A DNA stretch of 64,000 nt, from the NCBI GenBank assembly GCA_963383645.1, contig OY726576.1:14083659-14147658 (forward strand), read 5' to 3'. Shown here piece by piece: positions 13,801 through 25,837 of the stretch. The stretch is from Muscardinus avellanarius. Taxonomy: Eukaryota > Chordata > Mammalia > Rodentia > Gliridae. The notes below the pieces were generated by a model, which did no database searches, was not told the origin of the DNA, and worked only from the letters and a program-made list of their open reading frames with translations. Numbering within the stretch: position 1 is the first letter of the stretch; the number at the start of each line of letters is the position of its first letter. The position numbers and the translations under genes are program-made.

Positions 13801-15575
13801 CCCTCCATCGGGGCCGTGGCCTTCTTGACAGATGCCTGTCTTGAAGGCCAGAGTCCCCAGCCCCCTCCCCTCCATCCCCAGACCAAAGAGGTTCTCACAG
13901 CAGCTGTGACCAGGCTCCCCCTACCCCTCTCCCCCCCACCCACTGCCCCTGTGGAGGCCCTTCCGAAGAGGGCAGGGGAAGGGTAGAGTGTGTGCCCAGG
14001 CAGCGGGACATGCTCCCCTCTGGGCAGCCCCCATTGGAGATGGAGGCGGTAGGCCCGCCCGCAGTGCCACGAGGTGCCCTGCCCCGCTGGGGGGGTCTGA
14101 GCTGCTGCCCTTGGCCACTTGTGTTCATTGATGCTCTGTGTGCCCCCCTCCTAGGCCGTGGAGCCCGAGGGGCCTGTCTGGCCTGCTGAGGCCACAGACC
14201 CTGGCTCCTGGCCTCTCTCCTTCCTGCGGTGTTCTCCCTCCCTGGGCAGCGTGGCAGGACGAGGGAGCAGATGGCCTGCGTGCGGTTGAGAGGGCTACCT
14301 GCCTGGCCCCTCCCCCCAAGGTCTCCCGGGCTCAGGCCTCCGAGCCTGCCCGGTCCTCAGTGTGCGTCCCTGTCCCTACAAGTGCAAGTGTGCAGGGGGA
14401 AGGGAGAGCTGGGGCTGGAAGCTTAGTGCCCCAGGGAGAGCGTCCTCTTGTTCTTTGAAAGGGTCGCCTGCAGCTTCTGCTCCTCCCTTCCGGCCAGGTC
14501 CTGCAGGGCAGCAGCCCTCCCTGCCTGGCTGACCCCTCCCCAGGGCCACTGTTGGCTCTTGTCTACAGCTCTGAAGTGCTGCCTGCCTCTCAGGCACTCC
14601 CTCGCCCAGTGCCCGAGGTCAGATGAGTGTCTATGCCGTCCTCCTTGTCTGCTCCCTCGCTCCCCCAGCCTCCCGCTTCCATGCTCAGAACATCATCTCC
14701 CAGGCTGCCTCTTCTCCAGTCTCACCTTAACTCTAGTAGGAACCTGTCCACTTCCCAGCTCCACAGCCCGAGTCGAGCCCGAGGCCCTCGTTTCGGGGGA
14801 CTGGGGAGGGTTGGATGTGATTGCCCTTGACGAACAAGGCTGGCCTGAGAGGAACACTGACCCCTTAGTTTCTTGCCAAGCTCTGAGCTGGCCCAGTATT
14901 TGCCCAGGAGGCCTGGCGTGACTGTCAGTAGGGGCTGGGACAGCCAGTGCCGCTTCCTTCTATGGGGGCCCTCAGAGTCCTGACACAGGAAGGGAAATCC
15001 TAATTTCCCTTCCAAGAAAGCAAATTTCTAATTCACCAGCAATAAAAATCAGAGGAGGCTTGGCCCTCAGCCCCTGTGTTTCTCGTTTTCACTCCTTTAC
15101 CCACCCCCAGGATTGAGATCGGGGGACAGGGTAGAGAGAGCAGACGACTACTGTGAGAAAGCCCCAGCCCCTGACCAGCCTCCTCCCATGACTGGTGACT
15201 GTTTAATGAGTGTGCCTCCCCCACAGAAATAGGAGTGCCCGCTGTGTGGCCTCTAGCTCCTGCACAGCCCCTTCTGGGTGGTCCTCACCAGCTCAGAGCT
15301 GGGTGGGAGGCCACCCTGGCAATCACTGCCCACCCCACACACACACTGCACCTGCCCCAGAACCTGGGCCTGGGCCACAGGGCCTGGGAAGAGAGAAGGC
15401 ATTAGTACAAAAAAGAAAAAAAAAGAAAGAAAAAAATATGAACAGACTAAGCTTTGGGGTGTCTAACCACAAAATAAATTATATATAAATATATATAAAT
15501 ATATATCTCTACCATATGTGATGGAAAGACTTCGTTTTCCTTTCCCAAAGAAATAAAATGGAGAAAGCCTCTCGG
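13801..15575 (+). other. LZTS3: LZTS3 3'UTR with polyadenylation signals
   Basis: About 1.77 kb of sequence without SINEs follows the TGA. AATAAA occurs at 15041-15046 and again at 15552-15557, downstream of an A/T-rich stretch (15405-15510). The distal signal is the likelier end of a long 3'UTR of the kind seen in human LZTS3; the proximal one may give a shorter form. The exact cleavage site is inferred. Confidence 0.6.
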
Positions 15576-15954
15576 ACGGCCTTCTATGGGCTGCTCGCGT
15601 CTTTGCAGGTGTGGGAGGTGAGGCCTGGGTGGGGAGATGGAGGGAGAGCTGGTCAACATTTCCCAGAGGAGGCCTGAGACCAGAGGTGCTCACTGGGCCG
15701 TGCAAGGGGTTGGCTCAAAGCCCAAGCTCCTCCACGCTGCCCAGGAAGAGCGGTTCCACGGCCTGCCCGGTGCTGCTTTCTCTTCTGTACAGACTGTCAT
15801 TTGCAAAGGATCTCAGGCCGGCTCTAGCTCAGAATCTGGACACCAGGCTGCTGGCCAGAGGACGGGGATGCAGGATGCTAGAGGCAGCCAGCAGTCAAAC
15901 ACCTTAACAGTGATTGGTCACGTGTGAGGACAGTACAGACAAGTGAAGGCCAAG

Positions 15955-16625
15955 GGCCGGGAGTACAACTCAGCGGAGGAGTACTTGCCCAGCATGCACT
16001 AGGCCACGCCAGTAGTGCTCAATGCCCAGTACTTGTGCACGCACACACACAGTGAAGGTTGACAGGTTTACAATTAGTTGCCAAAGTACCCAAGCATGTT
16101 GCATAGTAATGAGCTGTCCTTTCATGATCATTAATTCTGTCCTCAAAAAGCCTCAGTTAACCAGTTGTAGTGGTGCATGCCTGTAATCCCAATACTTGGG
16201 AGGCTGAGACAAGATCGTAGGTTCAAGGCCGGTGTCAGTAACGTAGCAAGACCCTTTTTCAAAACAAAAAGTAGCCAGGCTTGGCGGCACACACCTGTAA
16301 TCCCAGTACTTGGGAGGCCGGGAGAGGAGAATGGTAGGTTTGAAGCCAGCCTCAGCAATTTTGTGAGGTTCATATCAATTTAGCAAGACCCTATTTCCAA
16401 ATTAGAAAAAAAAATAGGGCTAGAGATGCCCCGGGGTTCAATCCCCAGTTCCAAAATAAATAAATACATAACTGAGAATGCATTTTGCCAACATGGTAGC
16501 ACATGCCTAATATCCCAGCACTTGGGAGGCTGAGACAAGGTCACAGGTTTGAGGCCGTGCATGGTAATTTAGGGAGACCCCATTTCAGTTGCAGAACCCC
16601 TGGGTTCAGTCTCCAGTACCACGAC
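15955..16625 (+). repeat. ID element and three SINE copies
   Basis: An ID-like tRNA-derived unit (15955-16045, ending in a CA-rich tail) is followed by plus-strand B1-derived copies at about 16155-16265, 16272-16460 and 16490-16625. 15590-15954 and 16626-17310 are unique DNA in which I recognise nothing. Confidence 0.75.
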
Positions 16626-17309
16626 AACACATGCATGCAAACTGATTTTGCTATAAGTAACACGACCTGACTTGCAGGACTTTCAGAGCAGTTTATTTTT
16701 CCTTGTCTGACGAGAAGCTGGAGGGTGTGGCCGGTGCCCAGTGGGTTCCTTCACCCTGGCCTGACGCTTCACCCTCCCATTCGCCCGTCCTCACTAGTTT
16801 CCTCCTTGCCACCAGGTGGCTGCCACGGCTCTGCTTCCCCAGAACCCTGTCTGCGACCTCCCGTTTTAAGTCTTGGTGACCAGAACGGAAACACATGCTC
16901 CTCCCACTTAGAGGGAGATTGGGAAATTGAGTGTCTGGCAAAGAGAAACAGGCCTGTCAGGGCTTCCAGGGAGCAATCCTGCTTTATCCCGAGGACTGCT
17001 CTGCTGTCCAGAGTTCTGCTGGTAAAGACAGTGTTAACCAGAGTATTCCCTGGTCTGGCTTGTTGAGACAACCCTCCCTAAGCAGTGGGGTCGGTGCTCT
17101 GAGGCCCCAGAAGGTCAGAGCTCAGGGGTCAGGATGCCAGGCTTGGCCCTCCTTGCGGGTCATGGGACATGTCTTCTTCCCCACATGATGGGCCCCTGGA
17201 GGAAGCATGATTTCTCAGATCCCTTTAAGGATGACCACCTGTAGCTCAAATATTGACCAGGCAGGAAGACCCTGCTCAGCCATGCTCAAGTGCCTTCAAG
17301 GATGGCAGT

Positions 17310-17800
17310 CTGAGCTGGGTGTGGTGGTGCATGCCCCAGGACTTGGGAAGCTGAGACAGAGGATTGCAGGTTTGCGGTCAGCCTCAGCAACTTAGTGAGA
17401 CCCTGTTTCAGAATTAAACATAAGGCCAGGGGTGTAGCTCTGAGGTAGAATGCCTCTGGGTTCAACTTTCAGCACCAAAAAAACACAAAAAAACAAAAAA
17501 ACAAAAGGCATGTGAGCTGGGCATGATGGCACACCTGTAATCTCAGGACTTGGGAGGCTGAGACAGGAGGATAGCAGGTTCGCTACCAGCCTCAGCAATG
17601 TGTGAGGCCCTCTGCAACTTAGTGAGCCCCTGTTTTCAAATAAAGGATAAAATAGGGCTGGGGGTGTTGCTGGAGGTAGAAAGCCCCTGGGTTCCACCTG
17701 CAGTACATAAATAAATAAAAATATTTACAAAAATAAATAGGGCTGGGCATGTAGCTTGAAGGTAGGGTGCTTTGGGGTTTAATATCCAGTACCAATGAAA
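17310..17800 (+). repeat. SINE cluster upstream of the UBOX5/FASTKD5 promoter
   Basis: Plus-strand copies at about 17310-17485 and 17512-17730, then an ID-like unit at about 17737-17795 with an A-rich tail containing ATGA repeats. Confidence 0.8.
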
Positions 17801-17984
17801 TGAATGAATGGCAGTCTGGTGCCAGGCCTTCCTGACAGGCAGAATTCTTTCTTGCCTATGTGCCCAAACCAACTCAAGTGTGAGCCTCCTATGGAAGATC
17901 ACGCTTGCGCATCACCGCAGCTCCGCCCTCCTCAAGCTCAATGGCTCGTCTATCCACACTGACTTCTCCTGAGAGCGCTTTAGC

Positions 17985-18130
17985 GACACACCTCTGTTAT
18001 AAAGGCCCCGATGAGCATCGAGGCTTAGAAAGTTTAAGTGAATTTCCAATGGCCATCAAACCCTGAGTGGGGGCCTGGGACTCGAACCTGTGTCTGCCTG
18101 CGCTGCTCAATTACCTTCTGAGCGATCCGT
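17985..18130 (+). repeat. MIR element
   Basis: The stretch gaggcttagaaagtttaag, followed by gggactcgaacctgtgtctg, matches the layout of the ancient tRNA-derived MIR SINE. It sits immediately upstream of the CpG promoter. Confidence 0.6.
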
Positions 18131-18149
18131 CCAGGGCAGAAGTCCCTCT

Positions 18150-18319
18150 GCAACTCTAGACTCCTCCAGTGGAGAAGCGTCCTTGGGAAACGCCGGCGGA
18201 GGACTTTTGGGCCTCGGCCGCACCCGTCGCTCGCGCAGCAGGCGGAAGTAGCGGGCGGCTGGCCGGAAGTGCGGCGCGGCGCGGGGCTGGAGGAGCTCGC
18301 GCGTGGCTCGGCCGCTCCG
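18150..18319 (+). promoter_or_regulatory. UBOX5: Shared CpG promoter and exon 1 of UBOX5 and FASTKD5
   Basis: A short CpG island without TATA ends at a near-perfect donor, gctccg|GTGAGTGTGG, with GT at 18320-18321. No ATG-initiated reading frame of interest lies in the short exon, so it is taken as 5'UTR. In human, UBOX5 and FASTKD5 start from one exon, and the same arrangement fits here: the next good acceptors in this direction are those of the FASTKD5 exon (25655) and the UBOX5 coding exon (41831). The TSS is probably between about 18230 and 18290, but this is inference. Confidence 0.75.
18243..18270 (+). promoter_or_regulatory. Tandem ETS/GABP (NRF-2) sites
   Basis: CGGAAGT occurs at 18243-18249 and 18264-18270, same orientation, 21 bp apart (two helical turns). 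Paired GGAA sites at a TATA-less start are the classical GABP/NRF-2 arrangement at nuclear genes for mitochondrial proteins, which suits FASTKD5. Occupancy is inferred. Confidence 0.6.
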
Positions 18320-19040
18320 GTGAGTGTGGCCGGGCCGCTCGGTGCGCTCGCCGCCGCCCCGGCCAGGGCCTCCCGCCTCCGGCCTCCCGCCGCCCCGGCC
18401 CGGGCCTCCCGCCGCGGCCGCCGCGCTCCGGAGGGGACCGCGGCGACCCTCGCCACTTCTTTGGCCTTAGCCAGAGACTCAGCCGAACCTGGACGCCCTC
18501 GCCCGAGGCCGGGCTGGCCTGCCAGGACGTGTCCGCTTTCTGCCGCCCCGAGGATCGCACTTCAGTGAGCTTGTCCATCACGTGGAGATTCTGGTCCGCA
18601 GGTCTGGGTGTAGCCCGCGGTGCCGTGTCTAACCAGCTTCCAGCCGAGCACAGGAGCAGCAAGGAAGCCGGACAGTCTTCTGCTTGTACCTTGGGAAGGG
18701 GTGAGTTTTCAGTAAATGCAACGTGCATTGTGCCTTTTCCCCGTGTCTAGCAGTTTCTGGCTGCACAGGCTCTAACTCAAGGTAGTATCGTTGTCCTCTC
18801 CCTCCTTTCTCTCCAGGGATAGGATATAATTGCCCTGTCTTTGCACATCGTGACACTTGTGACCCGACTGAGCAGGAGCCCGTGTCACAGGTATGCCTCT
18901 CAGGCGGCGCTTCCGTGCACACTCGTGATCGTGTGGACATCATGACCAGTGCTTTAGCAGAGACCGGGGCTGATGTTTTGTGCTCCAGCTGTGTTTCCTG
19001 CACTTGGGGCTGGGTAGTAAGAACAGCTGTCTTTCTAGAG
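18320..19040. other. Start of UBOX5 intron 1, no gene seen
   Basis: GC-rich at first (end of the CpG island, to about 18450), then unique sequence. No supported exon. ORFs of 100-190 codons overlapping the island on both strands look composition-driven. Confidence 0.4.
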
Positions 19041-19044
19041 CTAG

Positions 19045-19123
19045 GCAAATCATCGCAGGGCTTGTCCAAGGACATTCAAAGCAGTGAAGGTAGTAGCCTT
19101 GGACAAGCCCTCCGATGATTTGC
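19045..19123. ncRNA. 79-nt near-perfect hairpin, candidate pre-miRNA or small MITE
   Basis: Arm 19045-19071 is complementary to 19097-19123 at 26 of 27 positions (one C-C mismatch at 19056/19112). The 25-nt loop can add a small inner stem (TTCA/TGAA). Size and pairing fit a microRNA precursor. The arm motif GGGCTTGTCCAAGG also recalls hAT-type terminal repeats, so a fold-back transposon remnant is an alternative. No flanking target-site duplication is visible. I do not recognise it as a known miRNA. It lies in the sense orientation inside UBOX5/FASTKD5 intron 1 and would be transcribed with the host. Confidence 0.4.
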
Positions 19124-19221
19124 TCCTGCCCGGAAAACCAAAAATAAAGTCTGAAGACTCTGCGCTGTACACAGCTTAGAAAGGGAGGCCTTTGGCACTT
19201 ATGGAAGACTGATGTTTATTT

Positions 19222-19530
19222 TGTGGTACTGGGGATTGGACCCAAGGGCATTCGACCTCTGAACTACACCCTCAACCCTATTTTATTATTTATTTGTTTG
19301 TTTTTTAAGCTTACATATATATATCTACACATAGTTTTGTAGTGCTGGAGGTTGAACCCAGGGGCATTCTACCTAAGAGCTACACCCCCAGCCCAATTTT
19401 TTTTATTCTTTTTGAAACTGGGTCTCACTAAGTTGCAGAGGGCCTCACTAAGTAGCTGTCCACGAACCGGGATCCTCCTGTCTCAGCCTCCTGAATGCTG
19501 GGATTACAAGCGTGCGCCACCATGCCCAGC
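19222..19530 (-). repeat. Reversed ID unit and B1-dID SINE
   Basis: An ID-like unit at about 19222-19280 and a full reversed dimer at about 19335-19530, separated by a short T/A-rich tail containing (TA)n. Confidence 0.8.
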
Positions 19531-19564
19531 ACAAGACCTTTTTTCAAAATAAAAAATAAAGCTG

Positions 19565-19983
19565 GGCCAGGTGTGGTGGCGCACACTTGTAATCCCTGTG
19601 TTTGTAAGGCTGAGACAGGAAGATCGCGTAGGTTCAAAGCCATCCTCCGCTGGATTAAGAGACCCTGTTTCCAAAAAAATAGGTCTGTAGCCGGGCGTGG
19701 TGGGGCACACTTGTAATCCCCGCACGTGGGAGGCTGAGACAGGAGGATTGCACGGGTTCAAAGCCAGCCTCAGCTACTTAGTGAGGCTCTCAGCAACTTA
19801 GTGAGACCCTGTTTCCAAATAAAATATAAAAAAGGTCTGGGAGTATAGCCCGGAGGTAGAAAGCCTCTAGGTTCCACCCCCAGTACCACCAAAGGGGGGA
19901 AAAAAGAGAGTACCACCAAAGGGTCTGGAAGTGTAGCCTGATGGTAGAAGGCCCCTGGGTTTCATCCCCAATACCACCAAAAA

Positions 19984-20014
<31 letters not shown>

Positions 20015-20545
20015 AGCAAGCTGGGGTTGGTGGTGCACACTTGTAATCCCAGCATTTGGGAGGCTGAGACAGGAGGATTGCGCAGGTTCGAAGCCAGCCT
20101 CAGATACTTAGGCCATTTACAACTCAGTGAGACCCTGTTTCAAAATAAAGAATTAAGAGCCGGGTGTGGTGGTGCACGCTTGTAATCCCTGCACTTGGGA
20201 GGCTGAGACAAGAGGATCGCACAGGTTTGAAGCCAGCCTCAGCTACTTAGTGAGGCTCTCAGCAACTTAGTGAGACCTTGCTTCCAAATAAAGTAAAAAA
20301 ATAGGTCTGGGAGTATAGCCCGGAGGTAGAATGTCCCTGGGTTCCACACCCAGTACCACACACAAAAAAAAAAAAGGAAAGAATTTTAAAAAATAGGGTT
20401 GGGTGTGTCGCTGGGAGGTACAATGCCCACCCGGGTTCCATCCCCAGTACCAAAAAATAAAAAAATAAGTGGGCTCGGGGATGTACTCAGAGGTAGGGTG
20501 CGCCTGGGTTCAATCCCTAGTGCTACAAAAAAGAAAGAAAGAATG
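19565..20545 (+). repeat. Tandem run of plus-strand SINEs
   Basis: At least five consecutive plus-strand units: about 19565-19685, 19688-19910, 20020-20155, 20157-20390 and ID-like units near 19925-19980, 20395-20455 and 20470-20530. An (AATA) array at 19981-20015 has grown from one tail. 20546-20860 has no recognised feature. Confidence 0.8.
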
Positions 20546-20869
20546 AATGAATAAAAAGAAGGGTTGTGGAGGGCTATAAAGGCTGAAAAGGTTTCACAGA
20601 TGATTTGATGTGTTACTGTCTCTTCTATAAGCATAGCAACTAGAACAAAGAGGAGGGGGTGGGTTGCTACACTCTCTGACTTGGCACCGCTTGGTAGATG
20701 ATACTTATCTTGACCCACACCCCTTTGTGCTAGCCCTGACCTTCCTAGTACTAGTAGGCCCTTGTGCTGTAGGCTGTACTCCTTTTTACTTTTGATACTG
20801 GGTATTGAATCTGCAGGGATGTTCTATCTTTAAGATCCACTCTGGCTCTTTTTTTTTTTTTTTTTTTTC

Positions 20870-21332
20870 CCCCAGTACTGGGGATGGAACCCAGGGGCAT
20901 TCTACCTCCGAGCTACACCCCCAGCCTGATTTTTTAGTCTTTATTTTGAAACGGTTTCACTGAGTTGCAAAGGACCTCACTAAGTAGTTGAGGCTGGCTG
21001 CAAACTGTGATCCTCCTCCTGTCTCAGCCTCTCAAATGCTGGGATTACAAGCATGCACCGCCACACCTGGTTCCCAGCTCTTTATTTTATTTTTTTAATT
21101 TGTTTTGAAACAGTCTCACTAAGTTCCTGAAGTCCTGGCTGAGTTGCTGAGGCTGGCTCAAACCTGGGCTCTTCCTATCTCAACTTCCCAAGTACTAAGA
21201 TTATTGGCATGTGCCACTGTGCCTGGCTTCCAAGGCCCGCCCCGTTTTTTGTTTTATTGGTGGTTCTGGGTATTGAACCCAGGAACATTCTACCTCCAAG
21301 CTACAACCCCAGCCTGTCTTTCTTTCTTTCTT

Positions 21333-21363
<31 letters not shown>

Positions 21364-22456
21364 GTGGTCCTGGGGGTGGAACCCAGGGGCTTTCTACCTC
21401 TGAGCTACACCCTCTGCCCTATTTTTTATTCTTTATTTTGAAACCGGGTCTCACTGAGTTGCAGAGGGCCTCACTAAGTAGCTGAGGCAGTCCACGAACC
21501 GCGATCCTCCGGTCTCAGCCTCCCAAATGCTGGGATTACAAGCCTGTGCCACCACGCCCGGCTTCCCGGACCTATATTATACTTTATTTGGAAACAGGGT
21601 CTCACTGAGTTGCTGAGAGCCTCACTCAGTAGCTGAGGCTGGCTTCCAGCCTGTGCCATCCTCCTGTATCACCCTCTCAAGCGCCGGAATTACAAGAGTG
21701 CACGCCCAGCTTGTCTTATATTTTAATTTGGAAACAGGGTCTTGCTCAGTCCTGAGAGCCTCGCTATGTTGCTGACGCTAACTTCCAACCTGTGACCCCC
21801 CGTCTCACCCTCCCAAATACTGGGATTACTGATGTGCTCTGCCACACCTGGCTCCCGTCTGTCTGTCTGTCTGTCTGTCTTTCTTTTTTTGTGTGTATTT
21901 GTGGGGGGGGGGTACTGGGAATCAGACCCCGAGAGAGCATTCTACATTCCTTTTATTTTATGCTTTTTTGTTGTTGTTTGTTTGTTTTTTGGTGGTACTG
22001 GGGTTCCTGGAAGCCCTTCTACCTCCAGGCTACACTCCCAGACCTATTTTATACTTTTTTATTTTTGGAAGCAGGGTCTCTTAAGCCAGCGCGGCTGGCT
22101 TTGAACCTGTGGGATCCTCCTGTCTCCACCTCCCAAGCGTGGGGATTACAAGCCTGCGCCACCACGCCTGGCTGTTTTCTGTTTTGAAACAGAATCTTGC
22201 AAAGTTGCTGAGGCTGATCTCAAGTTTTCAAACCTCCTCTCTTATCCTTCCTAGTACTGGAGTTACAGACATGTGCCACCATGCTCAGCTTGGGCCTCAC
22301 CATGCCCAGCTTGGCCTCAGTCTTGAGATCCTCTTGCCTCAGCCTCCTAAAAAGCTGAGATACAAGCATCTACCACCCCACCTGGCTTATTTAATATGTA
22401 TTTATTTATTTGTGGTACTGGGGGTGGAACCCAGGGGCTTTCTACCCCTGGGCTAC

Positions 22457-22545
<89 letters not shown>

Positions 22546-23010
22546 ATTTTATTTGGAAACAGGGTCTTACTAAGTTGCTGAAAGCCTCACTAAGTAGCTG
22601 AGGCTGGCTTCGAACCTTTCGAACCTGCACAGTCCTCCTGTCTCAGCCTCTTAAGTACTGGGATTACAAGCGTGCACCACCATGCCCAGCTTTATTTATT
22701 TTTCAATATTAGAGATTGAACTCAGGAGTACTGTCCCACTAAGTTACACTCCTAGTCCTTTTTTTTTATTTTTTGAGACAGGGTCTTTGTAAGTTGCCTG
22801 GGCTGGCCTAGAATTTTTATGTCTGTCATTTGTTTGTTTTTGCAATACTGAGGATTGAATCAAGGGCATTCTACCTCTGAGCCACACTCCCAGCCCTATT
22901 TTACTTTTTTATTTGGAAACAGGCTCTTGCTAAGTTGCTGAGGCTGGCTTCAAACCTTTGATTCTCTTGTTTCAGCCTCTGTAGTACTGGGATGACAGGT
23001 ATGTAAAACT
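20870..23010 (-). repeat. Dense array of reversed SINEs
   Basis: Ten or more B1, ID and B1-dID units lie head to tail, all reversed (for example 20870-21075, 21345-21560, 21560-21715, 21990-22175, 22395-22695 and 22830-23010). The many small ORFs here (recurring peptides such as LFGNRVSLSC) are antisense SINE readings, not genes. Confidence 0.85.
22459..22541. repeat. Compound (CT)n-(CTAT)n-(TA)n microsatellite
   Basis: About 22 CT dinucleotides (22459-22503), a short CTAT run and about 14 TA dinucleotides (22513-22541), all within the linker of a reversed SINE. Confidence 0.9.
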
Positions 23011-23039
23011 ATGCATAGCTCTATAAAAGAAAATTAAAT

Positions 23040-23600
23040 TAACTGAGTTGGGGGAGGTGGCGCACACCTGTAATCTCAGTACTCGGGAAGCTGAGAAATT
23101 GGATCACAGCTTTGAGACCAGTCTCAGCAACATAGTGAGGCCCTCAGCAACCTTGCAAGACTCTGTTTCAAAACAAAAATTTAAAAAGGGGTAGGGGTGC
23201 AGCTCAGAGGTAGAATGCCTCTGGGCTCAAATCCCAGTCTCCCCACACACACACGCATACACACACAATAAGTAAGTAAGTAAAAATTAAAAAGCTGGGG
23301 CCAGGCATGGTGGCGCATGCTTGTAATCCCCGCGCTTGGGAGGCGGAGACAGGAGGATTGTGCAGGTTTTGTTTTGTTCTTTTTTTTTTTTTTTCCTTGT
23401 GGTGCTAGGGATTGAACCCAGGAGTATTCTACCTCCGATCTACACCCTTAGCCCAATTTTTTATTTATTTTGTAACAGAGTCTCACTAAGTTGCAGAAGG
23501 CCTCACTAAGTAGCTGAGGCTGGCTGCGAATCCTCAGTCCTCCTGTCTCGGCCTCCCAGGTACTGGGATTACAGCATGTGCCACCACACCTGGCTGGATT
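23040..23600. repeat. SINE copies, one interrupted by another
   Basis: A plus-strand copy at 23040-23255. A plus-strand head at 23300-23370 is broken by a reversed copy at 23395-23600, so the reversed one inserted later. Confidence 0.75.
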
Positions 23601-24080
23601 TGATTCTTAGTACAGAAAGAAATAACAGAAAAGAAAGCAAATTTGTGCCAGTCAGTGTAGCATCCTCTCACGATTTCTACTATGGGAGAGAAATGGGCAC
23701 TGTACTGCCCGTGGGCAGAATGAGGATATAATCGGCACCGGCCTCAGCGGAAGACCCCTGATCTGCCCGCTGCAGAGGAGGCCGCGCCACCCGCCAGCTT
23801 GTCAGCAGGGCTGTAGTGACTGGTGTCCCTGAACCCCTCTTTTAATGGCTTTCTGCTTCTCAGCTTTGTTGAAAACGAGCAGGCCCTTGGCGTTCTGCTT
23901 TCCTCTGCCAGTGTTTCTGCTTTTCTCTCTCTTTCTTCATCCCTCTTTCTCTGTCTCTCTGTGGTGCTGGGGAATTAAAACCAGGGCCTCGTACATGCTA
24001 GGCAAGTGCTCTCCCGCTGAGCATGAGTGAGTTGCTGGGTGTATTTCTGCTTGCCTGACTATATGGGAGTGATTCGCATT
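23601..24080. other. Intron sequence with one reversed ID element
   Basis: Mostly unique. About 23955-24020 is a reversed ID element that keeps the tRNA-like anticodon region (tacatgctaggcaagtgctc), unlike the shortened ID halves elsewhere. Confidence 0.5.
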
Positions 24081-24089
24081 TGTTAAAGC

Positions 24090-25165
24090 ACTCTGGAGCC
24101 AGCTGTGGTCGCAAACACCTACAATCCCAGTGATTCAGGCTGAGGGAGGAGAATTGAAGTTCAGTGTCAGCCTGAGCAAATTCCTAAGACCCTATCCCAG
24201 AATGAAAATAAAAAGCGATGGATGTTGTGGTAGAACACTCCTAGGTCCAACCCCAGTACCACCAAAGAAGAAGAAGGAAAGAAAGAGGAGCCCCTGGAAA
24301 GGAGAGTCACCATCTTTTTTTGTGTGTGTGTGGTACTGGGGGTGGAACCCAGAGGCTTTCTACTTCTGGGCTATACTCTCAGACCTTTTTTATATTTTAT
24401 TTGGAAACAGGGTCTCACTAAGTTGCCGAGAGCCTCACTAAGTAGCTGAGGCTGGCTTCGAACCTGTGCGATCCTCCTGTCTCAGCCTCCCAAGTGCGGG
24501 GATTACAAGCGTGTGCCACCACGCCCAGCATAGAGTCACCATCTTCTGAAAGGTACAAGAATAGCATTAGAATGATAGAGTTCTTGCCGGTGTCGTAGCG
24601 CACACTTGTAATCCCCGCGCTTGGGAGGTGGAGACAGGAGGATCGCGCAGGTTCGAAGCCAGCCGCACTGGCTTAAGAGCCCCTGTTTCCAAATAAAATA
24701 TAAAATAGGTCTGGGAGTGTAGCCCAGAGGTAGAAGGGTTCCATTCCCAGTATCACCAAAAAAAATAGAGTTCTGTGCTGGGCGTCGTGGCGCTCACTAG
24801 TAATTCAGAAGTATTGCGGTTTATGGCCAGCTTCAGCAATTTAGCAAAGCCCTCCTCAACTTAGTGAGATCCTGTGCGTGCGTGCGTGCGTGCGTGCGTG
24901 TGTGATTGAACCCAGCGGCATTCTGCCCTTGAGCTACACCCCCAGCCCAGTGTTTTATTCTTTATTCTCACTGAGTTGCAGAGGGCCTCACTAAGTAGCT
25001 GACGTTGACTGTGAACCTGCGATCCTCCTGTGTCAGCCTCCAAGTACTGGAATGACAAGTGTGCGCCACCACACCCGGCCTAAGAACCTGTTTCACAATA
25101 AAAATAGGGCTAGATGTGTAACTCAGGTAGGATGCCTCTGGATTCGGTCCCCAGTACCACAAAAA
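24090..25165. repeat. Mixed SINE block
   Basis: Plus copies at about 24090-24270 and 24585-24765, a reversed copy at 24330-24530, a degraded plus copy at 24778-24875, a (GTGC)n run at 24882-24903, a reversed copy at 24905-25080 and an ID-like unit at 25085-25165. 25166-25654 is unique intron sequence; an alternative acceptor (ccttttag|aaacc) lies at 25338-25339. Confidence 0.75.
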
Positions 25166-25654
25166 ACTGGGATGGTTACTGTATATAATTCATTAAACCT
25201 TTTGCCAAATCCCAGTTTTCCCTTTGTGCTGTTAACATGGCAGCTTTTAAAAGACTTTCTTACTCTCCACATATGACCTCAATGTGTTAATGTGAAAAGC
25301 TGAATGGGCAGCTTACTTTGTTCCCGGCTTTCCTTTTAGAAACCTGCCTTCCTCATTCCCGTTGAACAGAGAGCATAGCAGCTGTCTTCTCCAGCCCTCC
25401 ATGCTTCTCTTCTAGGAAGAAAGTCTGGACTGGACAGCAGTATCGGAGCTGCCCAGTGGCGCCCTGGCTTCGGGGCGCTCCTGTGTCTTTGCTCAAGGCA
25501 CAGTTTGTCCTGGCACATGCTACCTGTGGTTTGGACATTCACTAGCATTACATTTACTTGGGTGGCCAGCAGAGTATTTTGACATCTTATAGTTTATGAA
25601 TCTTGGTATTGTGATGGGTGGGAGCCACTCATTCTTCATCTACCCCTTTTGCAG

Positions 25655-25837
25655 TATCTGGCACCAATTCGGGCACAGTCATTTGTGATCCATGACTCTT
25701 GTGACGTGCCGAAGATTTCTAGGCGGTTTCTATGGAACACCTCTGTGTCTGGCTCTAATCAAGCACCCTATAAAGAAATTGCCTGCGCAGACCTGTGAGG
25801 ACTGCTGTGACGGCCAAGGATCAGCACGAACACCAGA
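25655..25837 (+). other. FASTKD5: 5'UTR part of the FASTKD5 exon
   Basis: A good acceptor, cttcatctaccccttttgcag with AG at 25653-25654, opens an exon that runs without interruption into the FASTKD5 ATG. It contains two upstream ATGs (25692 and 25732). The 25732 ORF is only eight codons plus stop (25732-25758); the 25692 ORF is described separately. If the acceptor at 25338-25339 is used instead, the leader is 315 nt longer. Confidence 0.6.

Noticed and set aside
15955..16045. tRNA genes suggested by A/B-box-like motifs
   Set aside because: Every such match sits in ID or B1-dID SINEs with A tails; no cloverleaf gene was found.
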